Assembly (NCBI GenBank): GCA_022709625.1
Contig: JAKLIL010000156.1
Span: 1 to 5,149 of the forward strand
Length of the DNA stretch: 5,149 nucleotides
Source of the DNA: Verrucomicrobiota bacterium
GTDB taxonomy: Bacteria > Verrucomicrobiota > Kiritimatiellia > CAIQIC01 > Lenti-01
Direction of reading: 5' to 3'
Position numbers and translations under genes: made by a program. The notes beneath the pieces were generated by a model. That model searched no databases. It was not told the DNA's origin and saw only the letters and a program-made list of their open reading frames with translations. Shown here piece by piece: positions 1 through 5,149 of this stretch; within the stretch, counting starts at the first letter, position 1; the number at the start of each line of letters is the position of its first letter.

Positions 1-82
1 TCTCGGCGGATGCGCCCCGGCCTCCGGCGGCAACTAGAAACGCAACGGCGCAGACCAGCGAAATGGCGCGGGATGTTTTCAT
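1..82 (-). CDS. Exported protein, N-terminal fragment (third gene of the kinase/regulator operon)
   Basis: Reading leftward from an ATG at 82-80, 27 codons remain open to the window edge: MKTSRAISLVCAVAFL, then VAAGGRGASAE. This looks like a Sec signal peptide: a short basic n-region (K2, R5), a hydrophobic core of about residues 6-19, and an Ala-X-Ala site (A24-S25-A26) predicting cleavage before E27. The start overlaps the stop of the response regulator as ATGA, the same arrangement as at the preceding gene junction, which supports a real gene rather than chance. No strong Shine-Dalgarno is visible; coupling to the upstream gene probably supplies ribosomes. The mature protein lies outside the window, so its function is unknown. 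An envelope or secreted partner of the two-component system is an inference from position only. Confidence 0.72.
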   Translation of the reverse strand, partial: MKTSRAISLVCAVAFLVAAGGRGASAE

Positions 83-765
83 CTTTTGAACTCGTAGCCG
101 TGGGTGCGGACGGTCAGGACGTGTTCCGGACTGCGCGGATCGCGCTCGATCCGCTGGCGCAAGGTGGTGACGAACCGATCCACGGTGCGATCGGTGCCCG
201 CGTAGTCCGGTCCCCAAACGCGGTCGAGCAGTTGCGCCCGCGTGAAGGCCTGGCCCGGATGAAGCGCGAGGAATTCCAGCAGGGCGTATTCGCGCGGGGT
301 CAGATCCACGTCGCGCCCCGCCGTGCGCAAGACGCGCGCGGCCACGTCCAGCTCGTAGGGACCGAAGGCGATCCGCGGCGGCGCCCCCTGAAGGGCAACG
401 CGCAGCAGAAGCGCCTTGATTCGGGCGACCAGCGCTTCCAGCTTGAACGGCTTGCGCACGAAATCGTCGGCCCCGAGCTGGAAGCTCAACAATTCGTCTT
501 CGTCGGCGGTCTTGGCCGTCAGCACGATGATGGGCACGCCGGAATTGCGCCGCCGCAGCTCCCGGCACACTTCGAACCCGCTCTTGCCGGGCAGCATGAT
601 GTCGAGCAGGACGAGATCGGGCCGTTCGTCGCGGGCCACCCGCAAGGCGGCCTCGCCGTCGCCGGCGGTCGCGACGGCAAAGCCATGGTCCGGCAGGGCG
701 AGGGCCAGCGCCGTACGAAGCGGCACGTGGTCCTCCACCACGAGAATCTTCTTGCGCGGAGTCAT
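79..765 (-). CDS. OmpR/PhoB-family response regulator (receiver plus winged-helix DNA-binding domain)
   Basis: 228 residues, the usual length for this family. Residues 1-120 are a receiver domain: acidic pair E11-D12, phosphoacceptor D55 in LVLLDIMLPG, switch T83 in VLTA, and conserved K105 in FVRKPF. Residues about 130-227 are an OmpR-type winged helix: FGPYELD strand, LTPREYALLEFLALHPG, then the DNA-recognition helix region DRTVDRFVTTLRQRIE and the terminal hairpin VRTHGYEF. The start at 765-763 is well supported: GGGAGG at 777-772 lies 6 nt upstream, and the ATG overlaps the TGA of the kinase gene as ATGA. The protein should be phosphorylated by that kinase and act as a cytoplasmic transcription factor. 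The direct repeats in 2818-2879 have the spacing such proteins bind and are its likely target, though this is inferred. The close is VRTHGYEF rather than the more usual VRGxGYxF, a minor variation. Which subfamily (PhoB, OmpR or other) cannot be fixed by eye. Confidence 0.96.
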   Translation of the reverse strand: MTPRKKILVVEDHVPLRTALALALPDHGFAVATAGDGEAALRVARDERPDLVLLDIMLPGKSGFEVCRELRRRNSGVPIIVLTAKTADEDELLSFQLGADDFVRKPFKLEALVARIKALLLRVALQGAPPRIAFGPYELDVAARVLRTAGRDVDLTPREYALLEFLALHPGQAFTRAQLLDRVWGPDYAGTDRTVDRFVTTLRQRIERDPRSPEHVLTVRTHGYEFKR

Positions 766-2807
766 GGCGAGCCTCCCGCCGCGGGACCCAGCGGAAAGTG
801 GATGGAGAACGCGGTGCCGCCCGGCGACGCCGAACGCACCGCGATGCGGCCGCCATGCGCCGCCACGAGGCCTTTGACGATGGCCAACCCCAATCCCAAG
901 CCCGGCACGCGCGCCGCCAGACTGGAATCGGCTCGGTAGTACGGCGTGAAGAGGCGGCGTTGCACGCGCGCCGCCATGCCCGGCCCGTTGTCGGCCACTT
1001 CCAGCACGGCTTCCGCGCCGACGCGGCGGAGGGCCAGGCGCACGCGGGCGGGACCTTCGGCGTATTTCACCGCGTTCTCGACCAGATTGCGCAGGATTTC
1101 CCCGAGGGCTTCGCGATCGAATGCGCCGGAGTAGTCCGCCGCCTGCATCTCGCATTCCAGCCGCCCGGGCGCGAGGCCCGTCTTGCCGGGCAGGCCAGCG
1201 ACGATCTCCGCCAGAAGTTCGTCGAGCCGGGCCGGCTCCCGGACCAGCGGGACCGGTCCGATGCGCTGGCGGGCATAGTCCAACAGCCGGTTGTTCAACC
1301 GCAGGAGACTCTGGACCTCGACATGGATCAACCGGCGCACCTCGCGATCGGTGGCGGGTTCGCGCAGCGGATCGCGTTGCCGAAGTTGATCGGCCAGCAC
1401 GGCCAGGGAGGCAATGGGCGTTTTGAGTTCGTGGCTGATGCGGTCCATGACGTCGGCCTGCAATCCGGCCAGGCGCAGGGAGCGCCGCAAGTAGAGCCAA
1501 GGCACCAGCAGGCCCAGCAGGGCCAAGCCGATGGCAAGCCCTAGCAGGGCCGCGCGGGTTTTGGAGCGCGTGGCCGCGAGCATGGCCCACGTCGAGACCG
1601 GTTCGGCGCGATAGGCGATTGCCCAGACGTCCAGCGGCGCCGGCAACCTTTGGATAAGGCGGGCGGCAGCCGGCATCGCTGGCGCGGGGATCGTCGTGAT
1701 TTGGCCGCCGTGGCGCGCGATGAATCCACGCAACGCGGGTTCCAATGCCGCCGTGCGCCAGAGGTCCCAATCGAGATCGAGGGCCAGTTGGAAGCCGGTT
1801 GGCCGGGATGCGGACGCGATGGCCAGGAAATGGGCCGGAGGCGTCCGGGCCGCGACGATCGATTCTTTGCCCGCCGCGACCCATCCGGGCCGGAACGGGC
1901 CGTTTCCGTGCGCGCGGACGAAAGCCTCAGCCGCGGCGCGGGCGGCCGTCGCTTGTTCCATTTGCGCCAGCGGCTCCGCGAGTTCGGTCGGCATCGCGGG
2001 CCAGGCCAAACGCAACCGTTGCGCCATGACTTCCAACTCGCGCACGTCGTGGTCGAGGCCGCGGCGCGCGGCGTCTTCGAGCAGCGCCTGGGCCCAGTTT
2101 CTGGCCAAGGCGTCGTCGCCGGATTCCACGGCCAATTCCACGGCCCGCAGCCACGCCAGCGGCGACGGAACCACCTCCGGGATTTCCGCGAGTAGGCGCC
2201 GGCCGGCCTCAAGCGCACCCGGCCAGTCGCCTTGGCGCCGTGCACAGGCCGCCACTTCCGCCCAGACGGCAAGCCGGACGGAGGGCGGCAGGCGGGGTTC
2301 GGTCAGCACTTGGCGGTAATGATCGCGGGCCCGGGGATAATCCTTGTCGATCCAATGCGCCCGGCGGGCGGCCTCCAAGGCGGGATGGGCCGGATGCAAG
2401 GCCGACAACCGCGGCGAATCTTCGGACCATTCGCGGCGGACCGGCCACGCCACGTGGCCGTCCGCATCCAAAACCACGACGGCGCGAACGGCCGGTTCCG
2501 CCGCCATCCATTGCCGGACATCCCGCCAGAAGGACATCTCGGACGGCGCCGAACGGCCCAGCGCGGCTTCGGCCCGCGCCAGCAGATCGCGGAGGCGATC
2601 GTGGACGGCCACGCCAACCTCTTGAAGTTCGCGGCGGCGGACTTCGCGCAACTGCGTTTGCGCGGCCGCGTGCAGGATCTGGACGCTTTGCCAAGCGAGA
2701 AAGACCAGCAGGAGGCAAGGCACGGCCACGAACAGCCCCAGCGCGGCCAACAGGCGCCGCACCTCGCGCCGCGAATAGAAATTCGTGCCCATCGCGATTC
2801 CGAGCAT
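762..2807 (-). CDS. Membrane sensor histidine kinase with large extracytoplasmic TPR-containing sensor
   Basis: 681 residues. Membrane segment 1 spans about 19-40 (AALGLFVAVPCLLLVFLAW) and segment 2 about 419-440 (ALLGLAIGLALLGLLVPWLYL), leaving about 380 residues outside the membrane. That sensor part begins with a helical stretch (45-85), has a beta-like segment (107-122, VRAVVVLDADGHVAWP), then TPR-like helices at about 142-245. No HAMP domain is obvious after segment 2; the HisKA helix follows almost directly, with phosphoacceptor H459 in RISHELKTP. The ATP-binding domain has an N box (NLVENAVKYA, N578), G1 box (DNGPGM, D606) and G2 box (GLGLGLAIVKG, 636-646), so it looks catalytically intact. 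The stop overlaps the regulator start. An alternative start at 2792 has GGA at 2801-2799 with 6-nt spacing, better than anything upstream of 2807, and would remove only five residues (MLGIA). The ligand is unknown. Confidence 0.95.
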   Translation of the reverse strand: MLGIAMGTNFYSRREVRRLLAALGLFVAVPCLLLVFLAWQSVQILHAAAQTQLREVRRRELQEVGVAVHDRLRDLLARAEAALGRSAPSEMSFWRDVRQWMAAEPAVRAVVVLDADGHVAWPVRREWSEDSPRLSALHPAHPALEAARRAHWIDKDYPRARDHYRQVLTEPRLPPSVRLAVWAEVAACARRQGDWPGALEAGRRLLAEIPEVVPSPLAWLRAVELAVESGDDALARNWAQALLEDAARRGLDHDVRELEVMAQRLRLAWPAMPTELAEPLAQMEQATAARAAAEAFVRAHGNGPFRPGWVAAGKESIVAARTPPAHFLAIASASRPTGFQLALDLDWDLWRTAALEPALRGFIARHGGQITTIPAPAMPAAARLIQRLPAPLDVWAIAYRAEPVSTWAMLAATRSKTRAALLGLAIGLALLGLLVPWLYLRRSLRLAGLQADVMDRISHELKTPIASLAVLADQLRQRDPLREPATDREVRRLIHVEVQSLLRLNNRLLDYARQRIGPVPLVREPARLDELLAEIVAGLPGKTGLAPGRLECEMQAADYSGAFDREALGEILRNLVENAVKYAEGPARVRLALRRVGAEAVLEVADNGPGMAARVQRRLFTPYYRADSSLAARVPGLGLGLAIVKGLVAAHGGRIAVRSASPGGTAFSIHFPLGPAAGGSP
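772..777 (-). promoter_or_regulatory. Ribosome binding site of the response regulator
   Basis: GGGAGG on the minus strand (777-772), 6 nt before the ATG at 765-763 and inside the last codons of the kinase gene. It fixes the regulator start even though its reading frame is open far upstream (to 1884), where the overlapping kinase gene is the real coding sequence. Confidence 0.85.
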
Positions 2808-2817
2808 TCCACAGACA

Positions 2818-2835
2818 TGTTACCGGATTGTTACC
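2818..2835 (+). promoter_or_regulatory. Pho-box-like direct repeat, left copy (candidate response-regulator site)
   Basis: Two identical heptamers, TGTTACC at 2818-2824 and 2829-2835, are separated by GGAT, giving an 11-bp period. This is the 7+4+7 layout of Pho boxes and related sites bound as tandem dimers by OmpR/PhoB-type regulators, although the heptamer differs from the enterobacterial CTGTCAT. A weak -10-like CATATT (2847-2852, 4 of 6 matches to TATAAT) begins 11 bp after the box on the same strand, close to the spacing seen at PhoB-activated promoters, so this copy may activate the phosphoesterase gene. It also lies within the probable leader of the kinase gene, where it could repress. 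Binding by the adjacent regulator is an inference. Confidence 0.62.
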
Positions 2836-2861
2836 GGAAAGACGGGCATATTTTTTCAAAT

Positions 2862-2879
2862 CGTAACAATCCGGTAGCA
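2862..2879 (-). promoter_or_regulatory. Pho-box-like direct repeat, right copy (candidate response-regulator site)
   Basis: Read on the minus strand this is TGCTACC (2879-2873), GGAT (2872-2869), TGTTACG (2868-2862): the same 7+4+7 layout as the left copy, with one change in each heptamer. It points toward the kinase operon, so it could autoregulate that operon. An A-rich stretch follows at 2856-2848, including AAATAT (2853-2848) as a poor -10 candidate and TTGAAA (2859-2854, 5 of 6 to a -35) whose partner -10 is unconvincing. The promoter itself is therefore not firmly located. Confidence 0.55.
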
Positions 2880-2908
2880 TCGCTTTGGCAGGGTTGGGCC
2901 ATGCAAAC

Positions 2909-2914
2909 AAGGAG
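2909..2914 (+). promoter_or_regulatory. Ribosome binding site of the phosphoesterase gene
   Basis: AAGGAG lies 6 nt before the ATG at 2921, a strong Shine-Dalgarno at ideal spacing. It decides the start of the phosphoesterase in favour of 2921 over the out-of-frame ATG at 2901. Confidence 0.85.
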
Positions 2915-2920
2915 AGCGTC

Positions 2921-5149
2921 ATGAAATCCCTTCAACGTGCATGCGTCGGTCGCGTGGTTCTGGTTCTCGCCTTGGCGGGATGCGCCCGGACCGCGGCGGC
3001 GGCGCTGGTGCGCGGCCCCTACATCCAAATGGGGCACTATACGAATCAGGCCACGGTGGTTTGGCGCACGGATGCGTCGGCCGACAGCGCGGTGGACTAC
3101 GGACCGACGACGAGCTATGGCGCCACCGCCACCGGCGCCGGCGGCTGGCAGCACGAGGTGACGCTGAACGGGTTGGTCCCCGGCACAACCTACTATTACC
3201 GCGTCCGCAGCGGCGGGGCCACGCTGGCCACCGCGAGTTTCCGCAGCGGCAAGGCCCCGGGCACGGCGTTCCGTCTCGGCCTGTTCAGCGATGCCCACTA
3301 CGGCGCCAATCCCGCCATCGGCACGCTGCTCGCCCAGCTTGCCCCCGACCTGCTGCTGGCCGTCGGCGACGTCAGCGACGACGGGCTCTACTCCGATCTG
3401 GATACCAATATCTTCGGCCCCCTCGCCCAAGTTCTCGCCGCCGCGCCGCTCTACTGGACGCCCGGCAACCACGATGTGCGCGACAACTTCGCCGCCTGCC
3501 GCGAAGCGTTCATACTGCCGGGCGACGAATTGAGCTACTGGTTCGAGTACGCCGACGCCCAGATCGTCTCGCTCAACGCCGAAGGCCTGCCTGGCCCGGC
3601 TTGGCTGGCCAACGCCCTCGCCGCCTCCGCCAAGCCATGGAAGATCGTGTTCTTCCACGAAGCCGCCTATTCGCCCGACGGCGGCCACGGCGAAGAAGAG
3701 ACCATCCGCGACCAATACGTGCCGGTCATGGAGCAGCATGGCGTGCATTTGGCCGTCGTGGGCCACAACCACTTCTACTGGCGGAGTTCGCCGATCCACG
3801 GCGTCACCCACCTCATGCCCGGCCGCACCGGCACCCGTAGCCGCGATCCCGGCAACATCCCCTGCTACTCCCAATGGGCCGCCAACGGCGACACCGTCCA
3901 GTCCTTCGCCGTCGTCGACATCGAGGGCACGATTCTGCGCATTCGCGCGTACGACAGCGCCGGCAACCTGTTCGACGAAGCAGCCATCGACCGCGCCAGC
4001 CCCTTTGCGTTGGACGGGACCTTGGATCCGGGCGCGGTCCAGGTGGCCGCGCGCTCGGGCGGCCAGACGCTTTGGGCCCTGCAATCCAACAACTTTCTCT
4101 ACGTGGCCACGCCGGATGCCGGCGAAGGCCAAGACGCTTTTCTGTTCCTGGCCTCCGCCCCCGAGGCCCTCGCCAATCCCGCGCCGTGGGGCAAAGCCGG
4201 CAACGCGTTCGCCTACGATGTCTTCCTTGCCGATGAAAACGACAACAACTACAGCCGCGGCTTTGCCGAGGACGGCTTGCCGGCACCCGTGGCCATGGTC
4301 CGCACCGCCACGCCGTGGTGCAACGGCGGCGTGCTGGAAGGCGTGATCGACCTGACCGCCTACTACAACGGCGCCGTGCCCGCTGCCGTGTTTCTGGCCG
4401 CCGCGCTCTACGCCAACGCCGACGCGGGCGCGTTGGCCGCGGCGTCCCAATGCCCCGCCGGCAACGGCGACGGCCATCTCGATCCCGGCGAGGCCGTGGA
4501 AATCCCGCTGGCGCCCGTTACCGGTCCCGTCGGCCCCGCGCCGGCCGCCAACTTCTCGCCGGCAACACCGCTGGACTGCGGCTCCGTCGCGGTCACCTTC
4601 AACGCCGCCACGTCGGTGCTGGCCGGCGCCGCCACCGTCCAGGCCTTCCATCACTTCTCCACCCGCGACGACGACTGGGTTCTGGCGGACATGCAACGTA
4701 CCGGGCCCAATACGTTCGCCCTCGAGTTCCAGACCGTGCCCGCCAACGCCCCGCAGCTCGAGGTCTGCTTCACCGACGGCATACATTGGGAAAACCGCGG
4801 CGGGGCCAACTGGAAGGTAGCCATCCGCGACTGCGATGCCCCGTTGACGGTCAACCGGGTCACGATCGTGCCCGGCGTGCCGACGGTGGGCCAACCCGTG
4901 GAGATTTCCTACAACCCCGCGGCCGGCCCCCTTGCCGCCGCCGCGGCCGTGAACGTCCATTACGGCCGCAACCGCACCGAGGGCTGGACCGCCGTGCCCG
5001 GAGTTCCCATGGCGAAAAACGGCGCAAATTGGACCTATTCCTTGGTCGTGCCGGCCGAGGCCCTCAGCATCACAATGTGCTTCAACGACGGGAGCATCTG
5101 GGACAACAACGGCGGTGGCGATTGGCACTTCCCCGTCGTGGCCGCCGTC
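2921..5149 (+). CDS. Secreted or lipid-anchored calcineurin-like metallophosphoesterase with tandem carbohydrate-binding-like domains (3' end outside window)
   Basis: 743 codons without a stop; the C-terminus is beyond the window. Residues 1-28 are a signal peptide, readable as a lipoprotein signal (lipobox L18-A19-G20-C21) or a Sec signal cut near the alanine run 25-28. Residues 29-110 resemble the Fn3-like N-domain of purple acid phosphatases (RGPYIQ, VVWRTD, VDYG, LVPGTTYYYRV). Residues 115-345 are the metallophosphoesterase core with all five motifs: D124-A-H126, G149-D150, G182-N-H-D185, H246 in VFFHE, and G281-H-N-H284. Motif I is DxH and motif II lacks the tyrosine of true purple acid phosphatases, so a generic class III phosphodiesterase or phosphatase is likelier than a purple enzyme. 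Residues 365-525 are an unassigned domain. About 543-636 and 645-743 are tandem repeats ending FTDGIHWENRGGANW and FNDGSIWDNNGGGDW, like CBM25/53 starch-binding modules. AAGGAG at 2909-2914, 6 nt upstream, fixes the start. Substrate unknown; activity on a glycan-associated phosphate ester is inferred. Confidence 0.93.
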   Translation, partial: MKSLQRACVGRVVLVLALAGCARTAAAALVRGPYIQMGHYTNQATVVWRTDASADSAVDYGPTTSYGATATGAGGWQHEVTLNGLVPGTTYYYRVRSGGATLATASFRSGKAPGTAFRLGLFSDAHYGANPAIGTLLAQLAPDLLLAVGDVSDDGLYSDLDTNIFGPLAQVLAAAPLYWTPGNHDVRDNFAACREAFILPGDELSYWFEYADAQIVSLNAEGLPGPAWLANALAASAKPWKIVFFHEAAYSPDGGHGEEETIRDQYVPVMEQHGVHLAVVGHNHFYWRSSPIHGVTHLMPGRTGTRSRDPGNIPCYSQWAANGDTVQSFAVVDIEGTILRIRAYDSAGNLFDEAAIDRASPFALDGTLDPGAVQVAARSGGQTLWALQSNNFLYVATPDAGEGQDAFLFLASAPEALANPAPWGKAGNAFAYDVFLADENDNNYSRGFAEDGLPAPVAMVRTATPWCNGGVLEGVIDLTAYYNGAVPAAVFLAAALYANADAGALAAASQCPAGNGDGHLDPGEAVEIPLAPVTGPVGPAPAANFSPATPLDCGSVAVTFNAATSVLAGAATVQAFHHFSTRDDDWVLADMQRTGPNTFALEFQTVPANAPQLEVCFTDGIHWENRGGANWKVAIRDCDAPLTVNRVTIVPGVPTVGQPVEISYNPAAGPLAAAAAVNVHYGRNRTEGWTAVPGVPMAKNGANWTYSLVVPAEALSITMCFNDGSIWDNNGGGDWHFPVVAAV
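4553..5149 (+). other. Tandem carbohydrate-binding-like domains within the phosphoesterase
   Basis: Two copies of about 90 residues follow each other in the phosphoesterase (about residues 545-636 and 645-743). They share a pattern: a beta start (VAVTFNA / VEISYNP), an alanine-rich turn, a strand with His/aromatics (VQAFHHF / VNVHYGR), D/G-W (DDDWV / TEGWT), then a close of C-F-x-D-G-x-x-W-(E/D)-N-x-G-G-x-(N/D)-W. The aromatic and Asn-Asn residues match the pattern of CBM25/CBM53 starch-binding modules. The first copy has ENR where the second has DNN. Family membership is by eye and needs a profile search; the second copy may continue past the window. Confidence 0.7.

Larger units (their letters stand above)
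2817..2880. repeat. Near-perfect 18-bp inverted repeat between divergent genes
   Basis: TACCGGATTGTTAC at 2821-2834 is matched exactly by its reverse complement GTAACAATCCGGTA at 2863-2876. With one mismatch (2820 against 2877) the symmetry extends outward three more bases (2817-2819 against 2878-2880), giving 18-bp arms. The 28-bp centre (2835-2862) is AT-rich in part and holds a run of six T (2851-2856). The element lies 9 bases from the kinase start and 40 bases from the phosphoesterase start. It is best read as a shared operator. A transcription terminator is unlikely because neither arm is followed by a T run and both flanking genes start here. Confidence 0.9.

Noticed and set aside
10..939. 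Plus-strand open frames opposite the regulator and kinase genes (10-939, 798-1544, 1650-2195, 2232-2924).
   Set aside because: They are complementary to clearly conserved kinase and regulator domains; their translations show only Arg/Gly/Ala-rich composition without motifs.
766..1884. Upstream extension of the response-regulator reading frame, giving a 601-residue protein.
   Set aside because: The extension overlaps the kinase gene in another frame and reads as Arg/Gly/Pro-rich noise. The receiver domain begins normally at the ATG at 765-763, which has a good ribosome site.
2817..2880. Inverted repeat as a bidirectional transcription terminator or a small mobile element's ends.
   Set aside because: Both neighbouring genes begin here and neither ends here, the loop would be 28 nt, no T run follows either arm, and no target-site duplication flanks it. 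The internal direct repeats fit an operator better.
4514..4524. Another TTACCGG match inside the phosphoesterase gene (around GTTACCGGTCCC).
   Set aside because: It is a single half-site without the paired repeat and falls in coding sequence (APVTGPV), so it is most likely chance.
2831..5128. A 765-residue open frame on the minus strand across the whole phosphoesterase gene.
   Set aside because: It is an antisense shadow of a GC-rich gene: the predicted protein is low-complexity, dominated by Gly, Ala, Val, Arg and His, with no recognisable domain, while the plus strand carries a full set of metallophosphoesterase motifs. It also begins off the right side with no ribosome site or promoter.

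Overview
This is a strongly GC-rich bacterial segment in which two transcription units diverge from a 113-base intergenic region (2808-2920). Leftward on the minus strand runs a tightly packed operon: a membrane sensor histidine kinase (2807-762), an OmpR/PhoB-family response regulator (765-79), and the first 27 codons of an exported protein that runs off the left edge (82-1). Each junction is an ATGA stop/start overlap, so the three genes are very probably co-transcribed and translationally coupled. Rightward on the plus strand is one long gene (2921 to beyond 5149) for a secreted or lipid-anchored calcineurin-like metallophosphoesterase. It has a purple-acid-phosphatase-type N-terminal beta domain, a complete set of metallophosphoesterase motifs, an unassigned middle domain, and two tandem carbohydrate-binding-like domains related to family 25/53. 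It is still open at the window end.

The most interesting element is the intergenic region. It holds a near-perfect inverted repeat (18 bp with one mismatch, arms 2817-2834 and 2863-2880, 28 bp apart). Each arm and its flank reads, outside-in, as two 7-bp direct repeats separated by 4 bp (TGTTACC-GGAT-TGTTACC on plus; TGCTACC-GGAT-TGTTACG on minus). A 7+4+7 layout with an 11-bp period is the geometry of Pho-box-like sites bound by OmpR/PhoB-type regulators, and such a regulator is encoded next door. The simplest model is a self-contained sensory circuit: the kinase senses something outside the membrane through a roughly 380-residue domain that includes TPR-like helices, phosphorylates the regulator, and the regulator controls both its own operon and the divergent phosphatase gene. 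Whether the signal is phosphate, a phosphorylated glycan or something else cannot be told from the sequence.

The taxonomic hint is weak. High GC, a Gram-negative-style exported phosphatase, tandem WDNN-type carbohydrate-binding modules and a middle domain resembling those I associate with such modules fit the PVC superphylum (Kiritimatiellota/Verrucomicrobiota-like) best. There are no RNA genes, mobile elements or CRISPR arrays that I can see.
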